The position numbers and the translations under genes are program-made. Below are positions 25,270 through 32,287 of a DNA stretch of 32,287 nt, piece by piece; position 1 is the stretch's first letter, and every line of letters begins with the position of its first letter. A model generated the notes under the pieces. The model was not told where the DNA came from. It was given only the letters and a program-made list of their open reading frames with translations, and made no database searches. The DNA comes from an uncultured Clostridia bacterium. GTDB taxonomy: Bacteria > Bacillota > Clostridia > Christensenellales > Borkfalkiaceae. The stretch covers positions 1 to 32,287 of the forward strand of contig CANRDX010000017.1 of the NCBI GenBank assembly GCA_947629485.1. The letters run 5' to 3'.

Positions 25270-27534
25270 ATGAAAAAGCATTTCGACCTCAAAGCCGCGC
25301 TCGTGTACGCCGCGATCGGCGCGGCAATGGTATTTTTGAATTTCTCCCTGCCCATGCGCGAGCCGCTCTCCTTCGCCCTCTTCGCCGCCGCGATCTATTG
25401 CGGGCTGGATCCCTTCGTGCTCGCGGCGGAATATCTCGCCGCGTCCGCCGTGCAGCTCTCGCTGTACGCCTCGCTCTCCGCGGCGATACAGGGGGCGTTT
25501 CTTCTCGTCGTCGCGGCGCTTTACGGCCGCTTCCGCCGCCGTATCGGGGTGGAACGCGCGCTCTACACACTCGCCGCGCAGCTCCCCTTTCTCTTCTTGT
25601 TCCCGCATGCGGGATACGCCATTTTGCCCCTCTCGCCCCTCCTTCAAAAACTCGTGATCGGCGGCTTTTTCACCCTCGCCTCCCTCCTTTTCGAGGGCGG
25701 GCTGAACGCGCTCTTGCGGCGGGCGTTCCGTTGCCGCCTCTCCTCGGGAGAGCTTGCCGAGGTCGCGCTGATGTGGCTGTTTACGGGCATGGGCGGGGCG
25801 TTTGCGCTGGGACTGCCCTTCTTCTATGCGATCTCCCTCGGCGCGCTCCTGTTCGGCGTCGTGCTCGTGAGAGGCGCGGCTGCCGTGCCCTTTGCCGCCG
25901 TGCTCTCTCTTCCCCTCTGCGCCGCCCTGCAAAGCGCGATCCCCCTCGCCGAATACGTCGTCTACGCCTCCTTCGCCCTTCTCTTTATCCCCTACGGGAA
26001 GACTGCCGCCGCGCTCGCCCTCACCGTCGCGTTCGCCGCCGCAATGTACTTCGAGGGGCTTTACGTCTCCTCGGTGGCGGAGATCTTGACGACGCTGCTC
26101 GCCGCCGCCATTCCCGCCGTCCTCGTCGTCTGTCTGCCCGAAAAACTGTTCCGCCGCGCGAAAAAAACGCTGCTTTTCTACCGCGAGCGCACCCTGCCGC
26201 GCATTGCCGTCAACCGCAGCCGCCGCGCGGTGGGCGAACAGCTCTACGAGGTCTCTTCCCTTTTCCGCGAGATCGAGAGCGCGTTCGATATCGGCACGGA
26301 GGATCGCGCGGGTGACAACCTCCGCGAAAAGGTGCTCGCGGCGCTCTGCGCGGGCTGCCCCAACCGCCGTGCCTGCGAGGAGAGCGGGCGGGACGAAAAT
26401 CTCGAAAAACTCATCGCCGTCGGCAAGGCGAAGGGAAGGGTGAATCTCATCGATATCCCCGTGGGGCTTTTGAGATCGTGCCAAAACTCCGCGGGACTTT
26501 TGTTCGCGCTCAATAAACAGCTCGCGGATTACAGCCGCGCCGCGCTCGAATTGGAATCGGCGCGCGAGGGAAGGCGGCTGCTTGCCCAGCAAGCGCACGG
26601 CGTAAGCAAGATCTTGCGGGATATCGCCCTCGAACAGAGCGAGGAATTCGTCTTCTCCGACGAGGAGCAGACTCTCGCCGCCGCGCTTGCAAAGGAGGGG
26701 CTTTTAAGCTCGGAGATCTTCCTCTACGGCGAGGGCGCGCACTTCACCGTCACGGTGACGTTGGAGAGCAAGGCGGAGGGAAAGCGCGTCGCCGCCGTCG
26801 CGGGGAAGGCGCTCGGCGTCCCCCTCGCCCTCTCCGAGAAGATCCCCCTCACCGCCGAACGCGCCTGTTTCGTGCTCAAACGCAAGCCCGATTTCGACGC
26901 GTCGTTCGGCGTCGCTTCCTGCCCCAAAGAGGGAGAGACGGCGAGCGGCGATACCCATTCCATTCTCAAAATCGACGAACGGCGGTTCATCGTCGCCCTC
27001 TCCGACGGAATGGGCAGCGGCGACAAGGCGCGCTCCGTCTCCGATACCACGCTCTCCCTTCTCGAAAGTTTCTATAAGGCGAAAATGCCCTCGGAGACCG
27101 TGCTCGGCACCGTGAACAGCCTCATCGCGTTCTCTGCCGAAGAGACCTTTTCCTGCCTCGACCTTGCCGCGTTCAACCTCGACACGGGGATCGCGGACAT
27201 CGTGAAGATCGGCTCCCCCGTCGGATTCGTGCTCTCGGGCGAGACGTTGCAGGTGCTCGAAGGAGAATCCCTGCCCATCGGGGCGTTGGAAGTCGTTCAC
27301 CCCGCCGTGCTGCGCGTCGAGATGAAGGCGAACGATTTTCTCATCTTCATGAGCGACGGCGTGACGAGCGCCTTCGGCTCCTCCTCCGAACTGTGCGCCT
27401 ATCTCTCCCGCCTGCACCCGCTCAACCCGCAGTCCCTCGCGGAAGAGATCTTAAAGACGGCGCTCTCCCGCTACGACGGGCGCGCCGAGGACGACATGAC
27501 GGTGCTCACCGTGAAACTCACCAAAGCGGCATAG
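25270..27534 (+). CDS. spoIIE: Stage II sporulation protein E (serine phosphatase)
   Basis: SpoIIE sits at the polar septum and dephosphorylates the anti-anti-sigma factor SpoIIAA, which frees sigma F in the forespore. The 754-residue protein has three parts. About ten membrane helices span 1-300. A central regulatory region (about 310-540) contains a CAGCPNRRACEESGRDENLE block with cysteines, as in other SpoIIE proteins. A C-terminal PP2C-type phosphatase (about 545-752) has the metal-binding motifs VALSDGMGSGDKARS and LIFMSDGVTSAF and the final EDDMTVLTVKL. Length is slightly below the Bacillus protein (about 827). The start has AGGTGG just upstream. It is monocistronic, with a candidate Spo0A-dependent promoter. 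The genes for SpoIIAA and SpoIIAB are not in the window. Confidence 0.96.
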   Translation: MKKHFDLKAALVYAAIGAAMVFLNFSLPMREPLSFALFAAAIYCGLDPFVLAAEYLAASAVQLSLYASLSAAIQGAFLLVVAALYGRFRRRIGVERALYTLAAQLPFLFLFPHAGYAILPLSPLLQKLVIGGFFTLASLLFEGGLNALLRRAFRCRLSSGELAEVALMWLFTGMGGAFALGLPFFYAISLGALLFGVVLVRGAAAVPFAAVLSLPLCAALQSAIPLAEYVVYASFALLFIPYGKTAAALALTVAFAAAMYFEGLYVSSVAEILTTLLAAAIPAVLVVCLPEKLFRRAKKTLLFYRERTLPRIAVNRSRRAVGEQLYEVSSLFREIESAFDIGTEDRAGDNLREKVLAALCAGCPNRRACEESGRDENLEKLIAVGKAKGRVNLIDIPVGLLRSCQNSAGLLFALNKQLADYSRAALELESAREGRRLLAQQAHGVSKILRDIALEQSEEFVFSDEEQTLAAALAKEGLLSSEIFLYGEGAHFTVTVTLESKAEGKRVAAVAGKALGVPLALSEKIPLTAERACFVLKRKPDFDASFGVASCPKEGETASGDTHSILKIDERRFIVALSDGMGSGDKARSVSDTTLSLLESFYKAKMPSETVLGTVNSLIAFSAEETFSCLDLAAFNLDTGIADIVKIGSPVGFVLSGETLQVLEGESLPIGALEVVHPAVLRVEMKANDFLIFMSDGVTSAFGSSSELCAYLSRLHPLNPQSLAEEILKTALSRYDGRAEDDMTVLTVKLTKAA

Positions 27535-27574
27535 ATCAAGCCGCGGATCGTTTGAGCTGTGATTAAAATAAGAA

Positions 27575-27613
27575 AAGGGGTCGCAAACGCACTTTGCGAT
27601 CCCTTGTTTTTTT
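27575..27613 (+). terminator. Rho-independent terminator of spoIIE
   Basis: AAGGGGTCGCAAA (27575-27587) pairs with TTTGCGATCCCTT (27593-27605) with one G-T pair, followed by a seven-T run. Confidence 0.9.
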
Positions 27614-27650
27614 CGATGGGAAATGGGGCTTTTCGCGGACGGATGGAATT

Positions 27651-27920
27651 GCCCCCCATCCGTCTCACTTCGTTCGCCACCCTCCCCCCGAAGGGGGTAG
27701 GGCTTCCCCCGTCTACGGGGGAAGCTGTCACGCTTGCGTGACTGATGGGGGTTCTCGCTGTCACTTTTAGGGAAAGTACCCGCGAAGCGGGGAAAAGGGT
27801 TAAACCCCTCTGTCTCGGCTATGCCTCGACATCTCCCCTATAAGGGGCGACAAGGGGTTGCCCCCCACCTGTCGCGGCTTTGCCGCGCCACCCTCCCCCC
27901 CGAAGGGGGTAGGGCTTCCC
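27651..27920 (-). repeat. Modular hairpin repeat array F, directly after pheT
   Basis: This is the longest array, about 270 bp, and it starts at the pheT stop codon. On the minus strand it reads: GAAGCCCTACCCCC/GGGGG; GGTGGCGCGGC/GCCGCGACAGG; TGTCGCCCC/GGGGAGATG; GTCGAGGC/AGACAGAGGGG; GGGTTTAACCC; CCCCGCTTCGCGGG; GTGACAGC; CATCAGTCACG/CGTGACAGCT; CTTCCCCCGT/ACGGGGGAAG. Then a second round begins with CCTACCCCC, 212 bp after the first. The same module order occurs in array B. No gene is seen between 27535 and 27920. Confidence 0.85.
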
Positions 27921-30338
27921 CTATCTCAATTCTGCGGCGAGGGTGTGTTCCAGATTGCCGAGGATCTTCTTCATGAAACCGTCTACCGTCTCGGGTGCGA
28001 GCGGCTTTTCGGCGTTGATCCCCGCAGAGAACGTGATGTGAAGCGCGACGCTCTTCTTGCCCGCGCCGATGCGCGCGTCGCGATAGACATCGAACAGCTC
28101 CGCCCTCTTCGCCGCCTTGCATGCGCGCAGAATGCAGCTTTCAAGCTCTGCGCATGTGACTTCTTCTGCGACGACGACGGCAAGATCGCGCACGGCGTCG
28201 GGGAATTTGGGCACGGGCGTGTAGACGATCCCCTTGCGGAAGTTCTGCGAGAGAAGCGCGTAGTCGAGTTCGCACAGATACACCTTCTTTTCGAGGGCAA
28301 GCTCCGCCGCGATCGCGGGGTGCAGTTCGCCGATCCAGCCCGCTTCCCCGCCTTCCAGCGTGACCGCCGCGGCGATCCCCGGGTGCAGGAAGGGGCGCTC
28401 CGTGCGCGCATAGGAGAATTTCAGCCCGAACGCCTCGCCGATCGCCTCTACCGCGCCTTTGAGATCGAAGAAGTCCCCCTCGCCCCAAAGCGCGAGCACG
28501 GCGTGTTTGCGCTCCTCGGGAAGAGACTTGGGCGGAAGCTCCTCGGCGAGATAGATGTTTGCAAGCTCGAACAGCCTGCCCGCGTCGTTCCCGCGGCGCA
28601 CGTTGCGCACTACGTTCGCGATCATGGACGGCGCAAGTATGGTGCGCATGACGGAGAGATCCTCCCCGATCGGGTTGAGGATCTTCACCGCTCTGCGCTC
28701 GGGCGCGTCGGCGGGAAGGCGAAGAAGATCGAAATCTTTGGGCGAATAAAAGGAATAGTTGCACGCCTCGAAGAACCCCTCATGCGCCAGCGTCTCCTTG
28801 AACGCAAGCTCCTCTTTCTGCGCCGACGTAAGCCCGCCGTGCGTGACCGCCGCCGTTTTGAGGAAGGTGGGGCAAATATGCCCGTAGCCGTACATTCTGA
28901 TGACCTCTTCGGCAAGATCGGGATAGCCGTCGACGTCGCCTCGCCAGAGCGGGACTTCGACGGCGAACGTCTCTCCCCCGTCCGCGACGGCGAAGCCGAG
29001 CCGCCGCAGAATGCCGTTCACCTCCTCCTTCGGCACATGGATGCCCAGCACCGCGTCGAGCTTTGCATAGGTCGTTTCGATCGTCTTGGGCGCGCTCTCT
29101 TTGCCGTCGGAAGGGCGCGCGCACTTCCCCACGCAGGTGTACTCCGTGGGCGTACCGCAACCGAGTTCCTCGAAGAGATGCAGGGCGCGTTCCATGCCCC
29201 AACGGGGGAAAATTTCATACACGCCCCGCTCAAAGCGCGCCGAGGAATCGCTCCTCTGCCCCAATGCGCGGGAAGTCTTTCTCACGCTGTCGCGCGCGAA
29301 AACGGCGGCTTCGAGGAAAATTTCGCGCGTATCCTCCTTGATCTCGCTGTTCAGCCCTCCCATAACTCCCGCGAGCGCGACGGGACGTTCGCCGTCGCAG
29401 ATGAGAAGATTTTCGGGCGTGAGCGCGAACTCCTTTTTATCGAGCGTCGTAAGGCGCTCCCCCGCTTGGGCGCGGCGGACGACGATCTTACTGCCGCGAA
29501 GATAATCCCTGTCGAACGCGTGCATGGGCTGCCCCACTTCGAGCAAAACGTAGTTGGTGATATCCACCGCGTTGTTGACGGAGCGCAGCCCCATGAGCGC
29601 GAGACGGCGGCGCAGCCAGCGCGGGGACTTGCCGATCTTCACGTCCTTCACATAGCTGCCCACATAGAGCGGGCAGAGCGCGGGTTCTTTGACTTCGACG
29701 GGAATGACGACGTCCGTCTTTGCGCGCCCGTGCTCCATTTCGAGGGCGGCAAGAGGGGCGCAGAGAACTGCCGCGACTTCGCGCGCCATGCCGTACACGC
29801 TCATGCAGTCGGGGCGGTTGGCGGTCAGCGCGATGTCGAAAATATAGTCGTCGATGCCGACGACGGGACGGATGTCCACGCCGAGCGGGGTATCCATGTC
29901 CAAGATCAGGATGCCGTTGAACTCGGCTCCCTCATAAAAATCGTCGTTGATCCCAAGCTCTTCCCCCGAGCAGAACATGCCCTCGGAGACGACGCCGCGC
30001 AGCTTGCCCGTTTTGATCTTCTGCACGCCGCCCTCGTGGAGAACGGTCGCGCCGTCGAGCGCGACGGGGACGACGGCGCCCGCAAAGACGTTGGTCGCGG
30101 CGGTGACGATCTGCCTCGTCCCCCGCGCGCCGCAGTCCACTTGGCACACGGTGAGTTTATCCGCGTCGGGGTGCTTTTCGCACGATGCGATCTTGCAGGT
30201 CACGACGTTTTCGACATTCTTGCCGAGGTAGACAAGCTCTTCGACCTCGAAGCCGCAGGAAAAGAGCTTCTCTTCGAGTTCTTCGGCGGAGACGTCGATC
30301 TTCACATATTCCTTCAACCAAGAAAAAGGTATCTTCAT
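27921..30338 (-). CDS. pheT: Phenylalanine-tRNA ligase beta subunit
   Basis: This is the beta subunit of the alpha2-beta2 enzyme that charges tRNA-Phe. The 805 residues have the full bacterial layout. An N-terminal PFSWLKEYV segment is followed by an EMAP/OB-fold tRNA-binding domain (about 40-150, VVTCKIASCEKHPDADKL), the B3/B4 editing domain (about 200-390, with VNNAVDITNYVLLEVGQPMHAFD), the B5 domain (about 400-475) and the catalytic-like core (about 480-690, RRGNDAGRLFELANIY). The C-terminal ferredoxin-like anticodon-binding domain is about 710-803 (PDAVRDLAVVV). The ATG at 30338 is preferred because AGGAG lies five to six bases upstream; a GTG two codons earlier would overlap that site. 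It follows pheS by 46 bp in one operon under the T-box. Confidence 0.97.
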   Translation of the reverse strand: MKIPFSWLKEYVKIDVSAEELEEKLFSCGFEVEELVYLGKNVENVVTCKIASCEKHPDADKLTVCQVDCGARGTRQIVTAATNVFAGAVVPVALDGATVLHEGGVQKIKTGKLRGVVSEGMFCSGEELGINDDFYEGAEFNGILILDMDTPLGVDIRPVVGIDDYIFDIALTANRPDCMSVYGMAREVAAVLCAPLAALEMEHGRAKTDVVIPVEVKEPALCPLYVGSYVKDVKIGKSPRWLRRRLALMGLRSVNNAVDITNYVLLEVGQPMHAFDRDYLRGSKIVVRRAQAGERLTTLDKKEFALTPENLLICDGERPVALAGVMGGLNSEIKEDTREIFLEAAVFARDSVRKTSRALGQRSDSSARFERGVYEIFPRWGMERALHLFEELGCGTPTEYTCVGKCARPSDGKESAPKTIETTYAKLDAVLGIHVPKEEVNGILRRLGFAVADGGETFAVEVPLWRGDVDGYPDLAEEVIRMYGYGHICPTFLKTAAVTHGGLTSAQKEELAFKETLAHEGFFEACNYSFYSPKDFDLLRLPADAPERRAVKILNPIGEDLSVMRTILAPSMIANVVRNVRRGNDAGRLFELANIYLAEELPPKSLPEERKHAVLALWGEGDFFDLKGAVEAIGEAFGLKFSYARTERPFLHPGIAAAVTLEGGEAGWIGELHPAIAAELALEKKVYLCELDYALLSQNFRKGIVYTPVPKFPDAVRDLAVVVAEEVTCAELESCILRACKAAKRAELFDVYRDARIGAGKKSVALHITFSAGINAEKPLAPETVDGFMKKILGNLEHTLAAELR

Positions 30339-30384
30339 AGTCACTCCTTGTATCTTTATGGGAATTCGGGCGGCGCACCCCCAA

Positions 30385-31404
30385 TCACCCTTTGAACTGC
30401 TCCAAGAACCGAACGTCGTTTTCGGTGAGCAGTTTGATGTTGCCTATTCCGTATTTCAGCATCGCGATACGCTCGATCCCCATGCCGAACGCAAAGCCCG
30501 AGTATTCGTCGGGATCGACGCCGCAGTTCTCCAAGACGCGGCGGTTGACGACGCCCGCGCCCAGCACTTCGATCCAGCCCGTCCCCTTGCAGAGCGGGCA
30601 GCCCTTGCCGCCGCACGCCGCACAGCTCACATCCACTTCCACGGAGGGTTCTGTGAACGGGAAATAGGAGGGACGAAGGCGCGTTTTGCTCGTCTCCGCG
30701 AACATGGTACGGGCAAATTCGTCGAGCATGCCTTGAAGATCGCACAGCGTGACGCCCTTATCCACGACAAGCCCTTCCATCTGGTGGAACATCGGGGAGT
30801 GCGTGGCGTCGTCGTCCGAACGGAAAACGCGCCCAGGCGAGAGCATCTTGATGGGCGGCCTCTTCTTCTCCATGAGCCTGATCTGCCCCGCGCTCGTCTG
30901 CGTGCGGAGAAGAAATCCGTCGGAAATATAGAAGGTATCCTGCATGTCGCGCGCGGGATGATCGGCGGGCGTGTTGAGCGCCGTAAAATTATAATATTCG
31001 TTCTCGATCTCGGGGCCTTCAAAGATCTCGAACCCCATGCCCGCAAAGATATCGATGAGCTGGTTCTTCACGAGCGTTACGGGGTGAAGAGCGCCCTGCG
31101 CGCTGCGGCGCCCCGGCATCGTGACGTCTACCGATTCGCTCGCGAGCCGTTCGCGCATCTCGCGCTCCTTTGCGCGCGCTTCCAGCCCCTCGAAGATCTC
31201 TTCCAGCCGTTCGCGCAGCGCGTTCACGCGCTTGCCGAAGGCGGGGCGAAGCTCTGCGGCGACGTCCTTCATGCCTTTGAGGAGCGCGGTGACCTTCCCC
31301 GCGCGCCCCAAAAACTTCATTTTGACCTCGTAGAGTGCGCGGGAACTTTCGGCTCCCTCCGCCTCCTTTTGCGCCTCTTCTAAAATTCTTTCGGTATCTT
31401 CCAT
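30385..31404 (-). CDS. pheS: Phenylalanine-tRNA ligase alpha subunit
   Basis: This catalytic subunit activates phenylalanine with ATP and transfers it to tRNA-Phe. The 339-residue protein has an N-terminal coiled coil (about 1-90) that contacts tRNA. The class II core follows: motif 1 around [21 protein letters not shown], motif 2 with [19 protein letters not shown] and motif 3 near [35 protein letters not shown] segment is the usual insertion. The ATG at 31404 has AGGAGG five bases upstream; the open frame continues upstream through the T-box terminator and cannot be coding. It is first in the pheST operon. Confidence 0.97.
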   Translation of the reverse strand: MEDTERILEEAQKEAEGAESSRALYEVKMKFLGRAGKVTALLKGMKDVAAELRPAFGKRVNALRERLEEIFEGLEARAKEREMRERLASESVDVTMPGRRSAQGALHPVTLVKNQLIDIFAGMGFEIFEGPEIENEYYNFTALNTPADHPARDMQDTFYISDGFLLRTQTSAGQIRLMEKKRPPIKMLSPGRVFRSDDDATHSPMFHQMEGLVVDKGVTLCDLQGMLDEFARTMFAETSKTRLRPSYFPFTEPSVEVDVSCAACGGKGCPLCKGTGWIEVLGAGVVNRRVLENCGVDPDEYSGFAFGMGIERIAMLKYGIGNIKLLTENDVRFLEQFKG

Positions 31405-31421
31405 GATCCCTCCTGCAAAAT

Positions 31422-31667
31422 AAAAAGCCCCGTCGCATACGGACAGGGCGAGATTTTCGCGGTACCACCTGTTTTCGCGCACACCGTGCGCCTTATTCTC
31501 CCTTGACGCGGGAAACGGCTCCTCTTAAAGTTCGTTTCGGAGAAGCGGCTCGCGGGGGAATACCGCGCCGTTTTCGTGTGCGCTCTCTCAGCCGCGGAGC
31601 GCTCTCTCTGGAAGGAAAACTTCGGCGCGTCTCTTCCGCTTCAAGACGCCTTTATTGATCATTTACG
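31422..31667 (-). ncRNA. T-box riboswitch of pheST
   Basis: This untranslated leader binds uncharged tRNA-Phe and lets transcription continue into pheST when phenylalanine is short. The T-box sequence AGGTGGTACCGCG (minus strand, 31470-31458) lies before a terminator with stem GCCCTGTC/GACGGGGC (31449-31442 and 31434-31427) and a TTTTT run (31426-31422). Stem I runs from about 31655, with AGAGAG motifs typical of its kink-turn region. A UUC in GGTATTCC (31560-31558) is a candidate phenylalanine specifier, but I could not fold Stem I exactly. Confidence 0.88.
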
Positions 31668-31673
31668 CTATCT

Positions 31674-31701
31674 ATTATAGCGCGATTTTCGCGCTTGTCA
31701 A
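31674..31701 (-). promoter_or_regulatory. Sigma-A type promoter of the pheST T-box transcript
   Basis: On the minus strand, TTGACA (31701-31696), a 16-bp spacer and TATAAT (31679-31674). The spacer contains a GCGCGA/TCGCGC inverted repeat. Confidence 0.85.
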
Positions 31702-31734
31702 ACGATTTTGAGAAAGTTTACACGAGAGCTATTC

Positions 31735-31769
31735 AAAACCTACCCCGCGTCCCCGCAGGGTAGGTTTTT
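31735..31769 (-). terminator. Terminator of the unrecognised gene at the window end
   Basis: AAAACCTACCC (31735-31745) pairs perfectly with GGGTAGGTTTT (31758-31768). It lies 23 bp beyond the stop codon at 31792 and separates that gene from the pheST T-box. Confidence 0.75.
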
Positions 31770-31791
31770 GATCGTTTGCAAATTCAAGCGT

Positions 31792-32287
31792 TTATGCCTG
31801 CGGCGCCGACTTGTCGGCGAGATACTCTGCAAGCGCCGTTTCATACTGGGGGAGATTGGTCGTCGCGAATTTTTTCAGATCTTCATCGCCTTCCCAAATC
31901 GCATTGCCTTCCGTATTCGGAAGCGCTTTGTAGAGCATGAAGCGCAGTCCGTGGAGCTTTTCGAGCAATGCAGCCTTTGCGCTGTCATCCAACGAAAGGT
32001 TGGAGAAATCCCACGTCACCGCACCGCCTTCTTCGGCAACGATCCTGCAATCCTTGATCGTAGTATACAGGGTCTCGACCTCGGTTTTGATGAGCTCGGC
32101 GTAACTGTCAAGGATCTCCTTTGCGATGGCGCCTTTCAGGAACGAGCCGCGAGTCTCAGTGAGAGCGGAGACCTTTCCCTGTTCTTCTTCGGTCAAATCT
32201 GTCGGTTTCAGATTGTTGATCCACGGAAGCGCTTTTGGACCTGAGTTGCTTGTCCATAAATCGTAGCGGGAGCCCCAAACGGAGGCC
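31792..32287 (-). CDS. C-terminal part of an unrecognised protein (start outside window)
   Basis: The frame is open to the last base of the window, so only the final 164 residues are seen. The first in-frame candidate start, a TTG at 32196, is not needed. Upstream of it the reading ASVWGSRYDLWTSNSGPKAL continues naturally, then WINNLKPTDLTEEEQGK. The rest looks helical and acidic, with ILDSYAELIKTEVETLY and DLKKFATTNLPQYETALAEY, and it ends SAPQA. The composition resembles the end of an exported or lipoprotein-type protein, but I see no motif and cannot name a family. A terminator lies directly downstream. Confidence 0.7.
   Translation of the reverse strand, partial: ASVWGSRYDLWTSNSGPKALPWINNLKPTDLTEEEQGKVSALTETRGSFLKGAIAKEILDSYAELIKTEVETLYTTIKDCRIVAEEGGAVTWDFSNLSLDDSAKAALLEKLHGLRFMLYKALPNTEGNAIWEGDEDLKKFATTNLPQYETALAEYLADKSAPQA

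Noticed and set aside
27858-30395. An 845-codon plus-strand frame opposite pheT
   Set aside because: It is antisense to pheT, whose domains are complete, and begins inside repeat array F.
31405-31482. 26-codon N-terminal extension of PheS
   Set aside because: This stretch is the terminator and T-box sequence of the leader. The AGGAGG-preceded ATG at 31404 begins the normal PheS N-terminus.

Overview
The window is a G+C-rich chromosomal segment from an endospore-forming, anaerobic-type Firmicute of the class Clostridia, probably an uncultured gut lineage. This rests on the spore genes (gerA operon, spoIIR, spoIIE), a T-box in front of pheST, sigma-A type promoters with strong Shine-Dalgarno sites, and surface lipoproteins with InlB-type and BspA-type repeats. 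Lineage below class cannot be read from the sequence alone.

Layout. 1-1.4 kb: 3' part of an AzgA/PbuG-type purine permease. 1.4-5.7 kb (minus): grpE-dnaK-dnaJ chaperone genes without hrcA next to them, with a repeat-rich 670-bp gap between dnaK and dnaJ. 5.9-7.2 kb (plus): an orotate-phosphoribosyltransferase-like protein and a small membrane protein of unknown function. 7.4-9.2 kb: a BspA-like leucine-rich-repeat lipoprotein. 9.3-13.6 kb: gerAA-gerAB-gerAC germinant receptor operon, then spoIIR behind a sigma-F-like promoter. 13.6-14.6 kb: an AT-richer tandem-HTH regulator between two repeat arrays. 14.6-16.4 kb (minus): mnmA and an MmcQ/YjbR protein, sharing a stop/start overlap. 16.5 kb: tRNA-Arg(CCG). 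16.8-21.7 kb (minus): two related InlB-repeat lipoproteins. 22.2-24.2 kb: an EF-G-like GTPase. 24.3-25.0 kb (minus): hemolysin III family protein. 25.3-27.5 kb: spoIIE. 27.9-31.7 kb (minus): pheS-pheT under a T-box leader. 31.8 kb to the end (minus): C-terminal part of an unrecognised protein.

How the genes relate. SpoIIE (activation of sigma F), SpoIIR (signal that triggers sigma E processing) and GerA (germinant sensing) act at successive stages of the spore cycle. Their upstream DNA carries matching candidate sites: a Spo0A box at spoIIE, a sigma-F-like site at spoIIR and a sigma-G-like site at gerAA. The rest is housekeeping (protein folding, tRNA modification and charging, translation factor, purine uptake) and cell-surface proteins.

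Most unusual. Five intergenic regions (about 2.73, 13.6, 14.5, 16.7 and 27.7 kb) carry pieces of one modular, hairpin-rich repeat family. The two longest arrays share the same module order and lie just 3' of spoIIR and pheT, in the sense direction. Their stems differ in sequence but stay palindromic, which points to selection on structure. I do not recognise this family by name; whether it is undescribed needs a database search.
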